From JAOAGA01 sp964540515 (GTDB lineage: Bacteria > CALINM01): a stretch of DNA of 64,000 nucleotides. The notes below the pieces were generated by a model. It ran no database searches and had not been told where the DNA came from. It saw only the letters and a list, made by a program, of their open reading frames with translations. The stretch spans positions 186,001 through 250,000 of the forward strand of contig CAZIMS010000001.1 in NCBI GenBank assembly GCA_964540515.1, read 5' to 3'. Position numbers and translations under genes: made by a program. Positions 26,694 to 36,235 of this stretch are shown in pieces; positions within the stretch are counted from its first letter, which is position 1, and each line of letters opens with the position of its first letter.

Positions 26694-28618
26694 AAAAAAT
26701 CATTATCTTCTTGTTTTTACAAGTTCTATTTTTATCTAATATAACATATGCAAAAGAGATAGAGATTACTGCCGAAGAATTTATTGTAGATAATGACCAA
26801 GGCTATTATGTTGCTAAGGGAAATGTTGTTTCATACTTTGAAGGCTATACCATATTTTCAGATAGTATACTTTATGATAAAAAAACTGAGATGATATATA
26901 TTGATGGCAATTTTAAGCTAATCAATGATTTCCTCGGTTTGTTTGATGGCCTTAAGTACGATCTAAAAAAAAAAGAAGGATACATTAATAAAGGTGACCT
27001 TTTCTATTTCTCTCAAGATAAAAAGAAGCAAAAATTTATTAGCGGCGAGAATATAGTTATCTTCGATAAACATAATTTTTTTCTCTCAAAAGGCACTATT
27101 AGTAGCTGTGAGGGTGAGCATAAACCATGGTATATAAAAGCTAATGATATTGATATTACTTTAGGAGATTACCTTACAGCAAAAAATGTTACTCTCTATG
27201 GTGCAAATATCCCTCTTGTCTATTCCCCCTATTTTCTTGTTCCTATAAAAAAAGAAAAGGAATCAGGCTTTTTATTTCCCACCTTTGGTTACTCTGGAAA
27301 AAACGGTTTTATGATGGAACTGCCATATTATTTCTTTCTCCATGAAAGCTACGATGATACCCTAAGCCTTAAAGTAAGAAGTGAAAACACTATTGGTTTT
27401 GATAATGAGTTTCGCTACAGACTTTCAAAAAATGAAGAGGGTTTATTTAACATCTCTTTATATAACAATTTTCATCAAGAAAAAGACTACTTTTTTATAA
27501 ACTTTAAGCATAGCAAGAATAACTCACTTAAGGCTGACTTAAGTCTTATTAATAGGCCTGATTTTTTTTATGATTATAGTAATGACACATATCTAAAAAG
27601 TCTTCCCTATTTAAGGAGCTTAGCCTTTTATGAGACTGTATCTTATAGAGCCCTTTACTCTCTTGACTTTTTAAATCTCTACGACATTAATCTTCAAGAG
27701 AGAGATTTTACATCCTTTACGCTCAACAGAGTCTCCTTCCCTATCTCATTTAATAACATCTTTTATAACATTGATGCTTCTCTAAGTTATTTAAATAAGG
27801 GAAGTGATGATTTTGCAAGAATTTTTATCTCGCCCTATGGGATGTATAGCTTCTCAAGAGATACCTATGACTTGTCATTAAAACTATATGGTGATATCAC
27901 TTATTATAAAGAACTTTTTAAAGAAGAGGAGAAAAGAGCATTCTTTATAATTAATCCAGAGGCACAAATACACATGTCCTATCTCATTGATAATATATAT
28001 ATAGCAAGAAACAGCCTAAAAATTACATCTTTCTTGCCTTTTATAAAGATCGACAACATAAGTTTCATAAACGATAGAAGGGATTTCTTTAATAAATCAA
28101 AGAGGGTTGAGTTAAGTTTAGAAGAAGACTTTATAAAACAAGATGATGGTAAGCTATTATACAATTTTAAGATTAGTCAGGATTATTTTTTAGATGATGA
28201 TTATCAAAGTGAGAGATTTTCTGATCTTAAGATACAACTAAGAACTTTCTTATCAAATCTTACATTAACTCTTATAGGAGATTATAATCATAAAAGAGGC
28301 GACCTAACAAGTCTTTTTTTCTACAGCGATTACAAATCAGAGATACTTAATTTCAATCTAAACTATAACAAAAGTTTTAACATATCTGAGTTTGCAAATA
28401 TGTCCATATCAAAAAAGTTTAAGGATACCCTTAATATTGGATTATTAGGCAGGTTTGATATAAAAGAAAATATTTTAAAAGAGACAGGCCTTATTCTCGA
28501 TTATTTAAAAAACTGCTATAGTATTAAATTAGATTTTAGAAATAGAAAAGAACCTTCCGATTTTGTCTTCTTTTTATACATAAATCTTTATGGGCTTGGC
28601 GAGATTAAGTTCGAATGA
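26687..28618 (+). CDS. lptD: LPS-assembly outer-membrane protein LptD
   Basis: 643 residues with a signal peptide (about 22 residues), then an OstA/LptA-like periplasmic domain (ITAEEFIVDNDQGYYVAKGNV, FSDSILYDKKTEMIYIDG). The LptD hinge pattern follows: IPLVYSPYFLVPIK..ESGFLFPTFGYSGKNGF.MELPYYFFL, leading into a long beta-barrel. It inserts LPS into the outer leaflet. It is shorter than the E. coli protein, and I see no conserved inter-domain cysteine pairs. It overlaps folC upstream and engB downstream. Confidence 0.9.
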   Translation: MLKKIIIFLFLQVLFLSNITYAKEIEITAEEFIVDNDQGYYVAKGNVVSYFEGYTIFSDSILYDKKTEMIYIDGNFKLINDFLGLFDGLKYDLKKKEGYINKGDLFYFSQDKKKQKFISGENIVIFDKHNFFLSKGTISSCEGEHKPWYIKANDIDITLGDYLTAKNVTLYGANIPLVYSPYFLVPIKKEKESGFLFPTFGYSGKNGFMMELPYYFFLHESYDDTLSLKVRSENTIGFDNEFRYRLSKNEEGLFNISLYNNFHQEKDYFFINFKHSKNNSLKADLSLINRPDFFYDYSNDTYLKSLPYLRSLAFYETVSYRALYSLDFLNLYDINLQERDFTSFTLNRVSFPISFNNIFYNIDASLSYLNKGSDDFARIFISPYGMYSFSRDTYDLSLKLYGDITYYKELFKEEEKRAFFIINPEAQIHMSYLIDNIYIARNSLKITSFLPFIKIDNISFINDRRDFFNKSKRVELSLEEDFIKQDDGKLLYNFKISQDYFLDDDYQSERFSDLKIQLRTFLSNLTLTLIGDYNHKRGDLTSLFFYSDYKSEILNFNLNYNKSFNISEFANMSISKKFKDTLNIGLLGRFDIKENILKETGLILDYLKNCYSIKLDFRNRKEPSDFVFFLYINLYGLGEIKFE

Positions 28619-29166
28619 GTAAATATAAATTTTTAAAAAGTATTCATATCTTTAAAGACTACAAAGCTTTTAGCTTGCCCGAGTTTGCCTTCGCAGGCAG
28701 GTCTAATGTTGGCAAATCATCACTAATAAATGCTCTTGTAAACTCAAAAATTGCCCATACCAGCAAGACTCCTGGTAAGACAAAGTCTATAAACTTTTTT
28801 CTCATTGAAGATAGATATGTCCTTGCTGACCTGCCGGGATATGGCTATGCCAAGGTGTCAAAAGAAGAGATATTTAAATGGAAAGAGCTTGTAGAGAGCT
28901 ATATTACCTATTCAGAAAAATTAAGAATGGTTTTTATTGTTATTGATATACAGAGAGGTCCAGAGGAAGAAGAGATTAAATTAATGGATTGGTTAAACCA
29001 TATAAAGAAACCATATAGAGTAATCTTTTCTAAAATAGATAGACTCTCAAAAAATGAGTTGAGACATAAAATGATTAATTATGAGAGTTTAAAACCAATA
29101 TATTTTTCCTCCTTAAATAAATTTGGTAAGAGAGAAATTATTAAAATCATTGAGGAGGTATTATAA
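28615..29166 (+). CDS. engB: Ribosome-biogenesis GTPase EngB/YsxC
   Basis: 183 residues: G1 GRSNVGKSS (28-36), G2 TPGKTKSINFF, G3 DLPGYGYAKVS, G4-like SKIDRLS. The short length and the LPEFAFAGRSNVGKS opening are typical of EngB, needed for 50S assembly. Its ATG overlaps the lptD stop (ATGA). Confidence 0.96.
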   Translation: MSKYKFLKSIHIFKDYKAFSLPEFAFAGRSNVGKSSLINALVNSKIAHTSKTPGKTKSINFFLIEDRYVLADLPGYGYAKVSKEEIFKWKELVESYITYSEKLRMVFIVIDIQRGPEEEEIKLMDWLNHIKKPYRVIFSKIDRLSKNELRHKMINYESLKPIYFSSLNKFGKREIIKIIEEVL

Positions 29167-29906
29167 TGCGTCTTTACAACATTACCATGACAGAATTAAA
29201 AAGAAACATCAAAAAACATCCGATTGTTATAGTACCTTTAGGCTCTTTAGAAGAACATGGCCCCCATCTACCTCTTGGGACAGACACTATCCAAGTTGAA
29301 GAAATTTTACGTATAGTAGAAAAGGAGACAAATGTTTTTATTGCACCAGCTATCAATTATGGTGTTTGTAGAAGCACAGAACAACACATAGGAACTGTAG
29401 GTATATCTCCTACAACATTAAGATTATTAACTAAGGATTTGCTTGGAGCTCTAATGAATCAAGGTTTTAAAGCAATTTTTTTTATCTCTGGCCATGCAGG
29501 GAAGCTCCATAGCTTCTCTGTCATAGAGGCCTGCGAAGAGTTCCTAAAAGACAATCATAATGTAAGGATCTTTTACTTCTCAGAGCTAGAGTTAATAAGT
29601 AATGATGTATTTAGTTTTATTGAAACAAGTTATGATTCTCACGCAGGAGAGATAGAGACATCAAGGATGCTCTATATCAACCCCTCTCTTGTGAAAGGCG
29701 ATTTTAAAAAACTTGCACCTGACAGACCTAACTTCCCACAAGGAGAGATCTTAAAAGATAAGGTAGGGCATTGGAAAAGCGGTATCTGGGGCGACCCCAC
29801 AAAGGCTGAAAAAGGTAAGGGAGAAAAAAGCCTTTACCTCTCTGCAAAAAAGATAATAGAAATAATAAATACGATTCAAAAAGAAATAAAGGAGAAGCAT
29901 CCCTAA
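29166..29906 (+). CDS. Creatininase-family amidohydrolase, 3' end altered by island junction
   Basis: 246 residues with the family metal motif PLGSLEEHGPHLPLGTDT (25-41), FISGHAGKLHSF and DSHAGEIETSRML. Relatives hydrolyse creatinine, FAPy or mycofactocin-type amides; the substrate is not known here. Codons after about residue 185 (29720-29891) are repeated without a mismatch at 41110-41281. There the gene ends in KEIKTKL instead of KEIKEKHP, so this copy's last residues come from the island junction. It is tightly coupled to engB, its start sharing the last base of the engB stop. Confidence 0.85.
   Translation: MRLYNITMTELKRNIKKHPIVIVPLGSLEEHGPHLPLGTDTIQVEEILRIVEKETNVFIAPAINYGVCRSTEQHIGTVGISPTTLRLLTKDLLGALMNQGFKAIFFISGHAGKLHSFSVIEACEEFLKDNHNVRIFYFSELELISNDVFSFIETSYDSHAGEIETSRMLYINPSLVKGDFKKLAPDRPNFPQGEILKDKVGHWKSGIWGDPTKAEKGKGEKSLYLSAKKIIEIINTIQKEIKEKHP
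29720..29891 (+). repeat. 172-bp direct repeat, copy 1 (creatininase 3' end)
   Basis: Identical base for base to 41110-41281. It covers the last 57 or so codons of the creatininase gene that lie inside the repeat. The copies diverge at both edges (29719 c versus 41109 t; 29892 g versus 41282 a). This is the left boundary of the island. Confidence 0.95.
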
Positions 29907-30014
29907 TTTCGTGATGGAAAACAATAAAGGATTACCTTATTCTTTATTTAACCAAACAAATAGCACAGGAGATGAGCCCTGAAGGAGATTAAAACCTTGG
30001 TACAGGATAGAAAA

Positions 30015-30454
30015 TGTGGACACTAATTGTAATAATACAAATAAGTAGGTTCCAAATGGAGAGATTACCCTATGGCAAGTACACAAAAGATTTTGGGTGT
30101 AAGCAGTAAAACTTATAATTGAGGGAAGGATTGTGAATCCATCAACTCCCAGAAATTTATTAATGAATAAATAATACCACTTGAACAGTTTGGGATAAGA
30201 GCATCAATGAGAATAAAAGGTAACTGTTATGACAATGCCCCTATGGAGAGTTTTTGGGGGATCCTTAAGCAAGGAACTTGTATATCACCGAAAATATAGA
30301 AGCAAAAAAAGAGGCGATGGAAGATATAAGAGAGTATATAGAGATATTTTATAATCGTCAAAGGAAACGGGCAAAACTTGATTATTTATCACCAGTTGCT
30401 TATGAAAAGAAATATTATGAAAAAAAGAAGGTAACATGACCCAATTCGTGTCCA
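30015..30454 (+). mobile_element. IS3-family element, internally deleted remnant
   Basis: The left end (TGTGGACACTAATTG at 30015-30029) is an imperfect inverted match of the right end (CAATTCGTGTCCAC at 30441-30454). Just inside is an OrfA start, MERLPYGKYTKDF, at 30056 that stops after 17 codons. Further on comes the OrfB end, GNCYDNAPMESFWGILKQ, with the catalytic glutamate. A +1 frameshift near 30270 then leads into ELVYHRKYRSKKEAMEDI...SPVAYEKKYY. At about 440 bp against a usual 1.2-1.5 kb, most of orfA/orfB is gone. The rest of 29907-30515 holds no gene. Confidence 0.85.
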
Positions 30455-30515
30455 CTATCGACATCGGTGGTCAAAAAAAACCACACTGTTAAATTTTTGT
30501 AAAGATAAGAAAATA

Positions 30516-31829
30516 GTGATAATATATATAAAAAGACTTTTCGACAATTCTGGATTTTTAAGGTATCTTAAAAATACCTCCTGGCTATTAGTAGAAAAAG
30601 CCCTACGACTTGTCGTTGGGTTGTTTATAGGAGTGTGGGTAGCACGTTATTTAGGACCAGCACAGTTTGGGCTTTTGAACTATGCACAGGCATTTGTGGC
30701 GCTTTTTAGTGCTATAGCGACACTTGAGCTCGATGGAATAGTGATAAGGGAGATAGCGAAGGATGAAAGTAAGAAGGGTGAGCTTATAGGAACAGCCTTT
30801 TGGTTAAAGGTCATGGGAGCTATTGCTACATTCATTATTTTGGCAATAGTTATAAATTTCACTTCTAATGATAATTTTACGAATCTACTAATTTTTATAA
30901 TTGCAAGTTCAACTATATTCCAGTCCTTAAATGTAATAGATATGTATTTTCAGGCAAAGGTGTTGGTGAAATACATTGCTTTGGCTAATTCCATAAGCCT
31001 ACTTATATCCAGCATAGTAAAAGTAATATTAATCTTAGCCAAAGCTCCTTTAATTTATTTTGCTGTATCGGTGCTATTTGATAGCTTAATTTTAGCATTG
31101 GGGTATATTTATTTTTACTTTAAGAATATGGGGTTTTTTCTAAAGAATCTGCATTTTAAGAAAGACTCTGCTACAGCCCTACTTAGGGATTCTTGGCCTC
31201 TTGTTTTGAGTGGTATAGTAATTATGATTTATATGCGCATAGATCAGGTTATGATTCAGAACATGCTTGGAAGCGAAGCTACAGGCATATACTCTGCAGC
31301 GGTAAGAATTAGTGAAGCATGGTATTTTATACCAATGGTTATTACTTCGTCACTTTTCCCTGCAATAATCAATTCTAAAAAACATAGTGAGAATCTTTAC
31401 TAAACAAGGCTTCAACGTCTATTTGATTTGATGGTATGGTTATCAATATCAATTGCATTGCTAACAACCTTATTGAGTGATTGGATTGTAAACTTACTCT
31501 ATGGAAAAGCTTATTATGAATCTTCAGTCGTGCTAGTCATTCACATATGGGCAGGGGTATTTGTCAGCTTAGGAGTGTCGAGTAGTGGTTGGTTGCTGAG
31601 TGAAAATTTGACACGCATTTCCTTTTGGAGGGCTTTTTATGGAATGATTTTTAATGTTTTTTTAAACTATATTTTAATACCAAAAATTGGAGCAAAAGGC
31701 GCTGCCTTATCAACTTTAATTAGTTACTTTGTCGCCGCATTCTTTTTTGATTTTTTTAATAGAAAAACAAAACCGATTTTTTATATGAAGTTAAATACAT
31801 TGAATTTTAGGAGAACTTTATTCTTATGA
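30516..31829 (+). pseudogene. Wzx-type oligosaccharide flippase broken by one in-frame TAA
   Basis: Two open stretches (30516-31403 and 31428-31829) are in the same frame and together make one flippase of about 437 residues. It begins YLKNTSWLLVEKALRLVVGLFIGVWVARYLGP, the RfbX/Wzx opening, and has some twelve helices. The break is a single TAA at 31401, in NLY-stop-TRLQRLFDLMVW, where relatives have an aromatic residue; one base change explains it. A Wzx moves undecaprenyl-linked glycan across the inner membrane. The GTG at 30516 is a guess, because the IS3 remnant ends only 60 bp upstream. Confidence 0.82.
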
Positions 31830-32499
31830 TCAGAAATATTTCAGAAAATTCTATTTCTGTTCCTGACCATTCGGTTTTTTCTAATAAATATGAGTTTAGG
31901 TTAATTGACGTAATTAAATTTGAAATTAAAAGCTTTATAGGCAGGTTTTTTTTAATAAGTTTAAACCTAAAGTTTCAAATAAATTTGGTTTGAAATTGCT
32001 TAACTTAGTATGCGGGGATAGGTATTTTAATGGGTATGTAAATGCAGATTTTTTTACATTTAATATCAAATTTTGGAAAAGGAAAACTAAGAAAATTGAT
32101 TGGATGTTAGATTTAAGATATCCACTTAAATGTTCTGACAATTATTGGGATGGTATTTTTTGTGAACATACATTAGAACATCTAACACCTGTACATGCTT
32201 TTAACCTATTAAGGGAATTATTTAGAGTTTTAAAACCAGGATGCTTTCTGAGGATTACAGTTCCTGACCTTGAGAAATATATTGCCTACTACTGCAAAAA
32301 GAATATACATGAAAATTTTAAAAAATGCTCTACTGGCGCTGAGGCTATCAGATCGCTAACTCAAAATTGGGGACATCGTTCTGTCTGGTATTACCAACTT
32401 TTATCAATGTTTTTATCGAAAATAGGATTTGTTGATGTTAAAAGAGTTGCTTATGGTGAGGGTAGAGATGAAAATTTGCTTTTGGATTTTAAAGATTGA
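31826..32499 (+). pseudogene. SAM-dependent methyltransferase, frameshifted in a T8 tract
   Basis: The ATG at 31826 overlaps the flippase stop. Its frame gives about 43 residues (MIRNISENSISVPDHS...IGRFF) up to eight T's at 31946-31953. One missing T then shifts the rest, NKFKPKVSNKFGLKLLNLVCGDRYFNGYVNADF, into another frame. That part has motif I (LNLVCGDRYF), CEHTLEHLTP and FRVLKPGCFLRITVPDL, a class I methyltransferase of glycan clusters. With nine T's the gene would be continuous. Initiation at the TTG at 31990 could still give a shortened protein. Confidence 0.7.
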
Positions 32500-32595
32500 G
32501 AGTGGGAAACTCTATATATAGAAGCAAGAAAGCCAACTATTTAGGAATGCTTTTATTTTTCATATAAACCGAATTAAAATAAATAGGATTTTATT

Positions 32596-33291
32596 ATGAT
32601 CACAAAGATATTAAAGAAGTTTATTACTTCGAATATTAAAGAGCAAATAAGAAATTTTAAAATATTGGCTGTTGATTACGGACAATATAAAACTATTAAG
32701 CTTTGGAAATGTATAGATAAACATGGGAACGAAATTCCTTGGTATACTTATCCTGCAATTGAGTTTCTAAATACATTTAATTTTCAAGAAAAAATAGTTT
32801 TTGAATTTGGTAGCGGTAATTCATCTGTTTATTGGGCAAAGAGAGCAAAAAAGGTTATTTCTGTTGAACATGATTTAGAGTGGTTTAATAAGATTAAAAA
32901 TTCTTCTCTTAGCAACCAAAGTATAATTTATAAACAAGACAATGAAGAGTACGAGAATTCTATTTTAGAATTTAATGCAAAATTTGATGTTATAATAATT
33001 GATGGAATTCGTAGATTTCAATGTGCAAAAGCAATTGAAAACAGTGTTAACAAAGAATCGGAAGAAGGATTCATGATAATCTTAGATAATTCTGATTGGT
33101 ATCATAAAACAGCGAAATATATAAGAGAGAAAATGGATCCGATTCAGGTTGATTTTCATGGTTTTAGTCCTATAAATAACTATACATTGTCAACTTCTAT
33201 ATTTTTTTCAAGAAATTTTAGATTTAAACCAACTGGAGAAAGATATCCCTTTTTTTCTTTTGGAGCACTAAAACAGGAGGGAGAAGAATGA
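32596..33291 (+). CDS. Class I SAM-dependent methyltransferase-like protein
   Basis: 231 residues, intact. VFEFGSGNSSVYWAKRAKKVISVEHD is the SAM-binding loop with its acidic partner, and DVIIIDGIRRF is a motif IV-like strand. It ends close to NNYTLSTSIFFSRN, as in glycan-cluster methyltransferases. The target is unknown. It lies 96 bp after the preceding methyltransferase, with no clear ribosome site. Its stop overlaps the ATG of the next gene. Confidence 0.7.
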   Translation: MITKILKKFITSNIKEQIRNFKILAVDYGQYKTIKLWKCIDKHGNEIPWYTYPAIEFLNTFNFQEKIVFEFGSGNSSVYWAKRAKKVISVEHDLEWFNKIKNSSLSNQSIIYKQDNEEYENSILEFNAKFDVIIIDGIRRFQCAKAIENSVNKESEEGFMIILDNSDWYHKTAKYIREKMDPIQVDFHGFSPINNYTLSTSIFFSRNFRFKPTGERYPFFSFGALKQEGEE

Positions 33292-34018
33292 TTAAGAAAA
33301 TAGTCAAATTAATAATGCCAAAATTTAATGGAATTTTTAAAAAAATATATTATGACTATTTAAGTGGCTATGCCTGAGGTCATATTCACAAGAAGGTGAA
33401 GATATGATTTTGAGGCGCATATTTGAAAAATCAACAACAGGATTCTATGTAGATATAGGAGCTCATCATCCAATGAGATTTTCAAATACTTATTTCTTTT
33501 ATAAACAAACTTGGAATGGTATAAATATTGATGCAAAGCCAGGGAGTATGGCACTTTTTAAAAAAATACGCCCACGGGATATAAATTTAGAATTTGCTAT
33601 ATCCGACAAAAAAGAAGTTTTAAATTATTATATTTTCAATGAACCTGCATTAAATACTTTTTCTAAAGAATTGGCAGAGGAGAGGCATGGTAAGGATGGT
33701 TATTTCATTAAATCCATTGTAAAAATAGAAACAGTAACTTTAACTGAAGTGTTGGATAGATATTTACCAGTTAATCAAAAAATTGATTTTCTCTCAATTT
33801 ATGTAGAAGGGTTGGATTATCAAGTATTAAAATCAATTGATTTTGATAAATACAAACCTAAGGTGATTTTGATAGAAATGTTAAGTTCATGTTTAGAGAA
33901 TGTCTTAAATAATGAAATAGTGTCCTTTTTAAAGAGTAAAAATTATATTTTATTTGCTAAAACTTTTCACACTGTTGTTTTTATAAAACATGATATATAC
34001 TATAAAATCGGCAAATGA
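33288..34018 (+). pseudogene. FkbM-family methyltransferase, frameshifted near the N-terminus
   Basis: ATG at 33288 (ATGA overlap with the previous gene) opens MIKKIVKLIMPKFNG...DYLSGYA and stops at 33375. The true domain follows one frame over: LRSYSQEGEDMILRRIFEKSTTGFYVDIGAHHPMRFSNTYFFY, the hallmark FkbM opening, then INIDAKPGSM and VLIEML near the end. A single missing base around 33365-33380 would rejoin them. The ATG at 33404 cuts into the SQEGED motif, so a shortened product would probably be impaired. Neighbours suggest methylation of a sugar. Confidence 0.75.
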
Positions 34019-34422
34019 CAAAAATTAAGTTAGCACCAATAGTATTGTTTACATATAATAGATTGCAGCATACAAAACAAACGGTAGAGGCGCTACAGAG
34101 AAATGAATTAGCCAAAGAAAGCTATTTATTTGTCTTTTCTGATGGTGCTAAAAAAGATTTTGATGCGCAGAAAGTAGAGGAAGTTAGAAAATATCTAAAG
34201 ACAATCAATGGTTTTAAAAATGTTACGGTTATTGAGAGAGAAAAAAACTGGGGTCTTGCTAACAATATAATTGATGGGGTGACTCAAATAGTTAATGAAT
34301 ACGGAAAGATTATAGTTCTTGAGGATGATCTTGTAACGAGTCCCGGATTTTTAAAATATATGAATGAAGCCTTAGACATGTATGCTGATGAAGAGAGAGT
34401 GGCTTCAATTCATATGACTTGA
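34015..34422 (+). pseudogene. Glycosyltransferase N-terminal half, truncated
   Basis: 135 residues start PIVLFTYNRLQHTKQTVEAL and contain FSDGAKKDF and IIVLEDDLVTSPGFLKYMNEAL, the donor-binding core of the GT2-like/HlpA-type transferases. Relatives run to about 300 residues. Here the frame stops at SIHMT. From 34407 a different frame reads SYDLNYPLDNGLSSKITEYKK...NVLDI to about 34500, which does not look like the missing GT half. The gene is therefore cut and joined to an unidentified tail. It overlaps the FkbM stop by 4 bp. Confidence 0.7.
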
Positions 34423-34524
34423 ATTATCCTCTGGATAATGGGTTATCATCGAAAATAACAGAGTATAAAAAAGATACTCATATTAAATATAATGTCTTAG
34501 ATATATAAAAAGGAGATGTTTAAA

Positions 34525-35456
34525 ATGAGATTGTTGAGTGATTTTATTCCTCCATCACCACTTAAAACAGCTGTTCTTTTTCTCATCTATAAACGTTTGG
34601 ACATAACCAAGCAAGTTTTCGAGGAAATTAGAAAAGCCAAGCCACCACGTTTATATATAGCCTCTGATGGCCCAAGAGAGAGTGTTGCTGGTGAGTATGA
34701 AAAAGTGATGGCAGTCAGAGAATATGTGATGAATAATATGGACTGGCAATGTGAGGTAAAAACCCTATTTAGAGAAAAAACTTAGGTTGTGGCAAGGCTG
34801 TAAGTGAGGCTATCACTTGGTTTTTTGAAAATGAAGAGATGGGGATAATTCTTGAAGATGATACCTTGCCAAACCAAAGCTTCTTTTGGTATTGTGAAGA
34901 GCTCTTGGAAAAGTATAAAAATGAAAAAAAGATTGGCATAATAAGTGGTAATAATTTTCAGGATGGTAAAAAGAGAGGGGATGCTGATTATTACTTTTCT
35001 ATTTATCCACATATATGGGGATGGGCAAGCTGGGCAGTCAGATGGAAAGACTACGATTTTACTCTAAATAGTTTTAGAAATGATGGTTTTATAGATAAGA
35101 TAAATATTCCAGAGGAGAGTAAAAAATACTTTAAAAATATTTTTGAAAAAATGAAGAAGATGCAAATTGATACTTGGGATTATCAATTAACTTTTTTATT
35201 ATGGAAAAAAGAACAATTATCTGTATTACCCAATGTAAATTTAGTAATAAACATAGGTTTTAACACCGAGGGAACCCACACAAAGGGAAACGATTCAAGT
35301 TATGCTAATTTGCCAAGGTTTGAGATAATGATAGAGAAACATCCCATAGAAATAGAGCAAAACATAGAGGCGGATTATTACAGTAGTAAAAAGTTATTTT
35401 CTATTTCACCTTTGCATATAAGGGCATTAAATAAGATAAAAAGAATGTTAAAATGA
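34525..35456 (+). pseudogene. HlpA-type glycosyltransferase, frameshifted in an A6 tract
   Basis: The first part (MRLLSDFIPPSPLKTAVLFLIYKRLDITKQVFEEI...ASDGPRE...TLFREK) ends at six A's at 34775-34780. With seven A's it would run on as NLGCGKAVSEAITWFFENEEMGIILEDDTLPNQSFFWYCEELL, followed by HIWGWASWAVRWKDYD, the usual acceptor region. The rejoined protein is about 310 residues, full length for this family of nucleotide-sugar transferases. AGGAG at 34511-34515 fits the ATG at 34525. Confidence 0.8.
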
Positions 35457-36235
35457 GATGTAAAATTTGTAGAAAAGAAGCTAAAACAATATTTAAGGCT
35501 AAAATATTAAATAAATACAATATCCAATATTGTTTTTGTGATTATTGTGGCTTTTTACAAACAGAAGAGCCATTTTGGTTGCAAGAAGCATATAGAGAGT
35601 CGATTAATATCTCTGACACAGGCTATCTTCAAAGGAACTTGTATTACTCTAAGAAACTAACCATATTGCTTTTCATGTTTTTTAATAAAGATGGAAAGTT
35701 TCTTGATTATGCAGGAGGATACGGTGTTTTCGTAAGATTAATGAGAGATATAGGCTTTGATTTTTATTGGGAGGATAAATATTCGCCTAATTTATTTGCT
35801 CGTGGATTTGAGTATAATTCATCTTTAAAAATAGATGCTATCACAACTTTCGAAAGTTTTGAGCACTTTGTGAATCCATTAGAAGAGATTGAGAAAATGC
35901 TTTCTGTATCTAGAAATATAATTTTTACAACTGAATTGTTGCCAAATCCTATTCCTAAACCTGATGATTGGTGGTATTATGGCTTAGATCATGGTCAGCA
36001 TATAAGTTTTTACTCGAAAGAAACTTTACAGTTTATAGCTAATAATTTTGACCTTAAATATTTTAATTCTAGGAATATTCATATTTTTACTGAAAGTAAA
36101 AGTATTACAAATTTTAAACTAAATTTTTTAAATCATACTAACTTTGGATTGCATAAGTTGTTAGCCAAAAAAACACTAAAAAGTAAAACATGGGAAGATT
36201 ATAAATATTTAAAAAATTTGTCAAATAAAAAGTAA
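35453..36235 (+). CDS. Methyltransferase with N-terminal zinc-binding motif
   Basis: 260 residues, intact. It starts CKICRKEAKTIFKAKIL...CFCDYCGFLQTE, a Cys4 zinc site common in sugar C- and O-methyltransferases. KFLDYAGGYGVFVRLMRDIGF (a SAM loop with unusual DYAGG instead of DxGxG) and ITTFESFEHFVNPLEEIEKML follow, then DWWYYGLDHGQHISFYSKETL. It probably methylates a nucleotide- or lipid-linked sugar. Its ATG overlaps the preceding glycosyltransferase end (ATGA). Confidence 0.75.
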   Translation: MRCKICRKEAKTIFKAKILNKYNIQYCFCDYCGFLQTEEPFWLQEAYRESINISDTGYLQRNLYYSKKLTILLFMFFNKDGKFLDYAGGYGVFVRLMRDIGFDFYWEDKYSPNLFARGFEYNSSLKIDAITTFESFEHFVNPLEEIEKMLSVSRNIIFTTELLPNPIPKPDDWWYYGLDHGQHISFYSKETLQFIANNFDLKYFNSRNIHIFTESKSITNFKLNFLNHTNFGLHKLLAKKTLKSKTWEDYKYLKNLSNKK

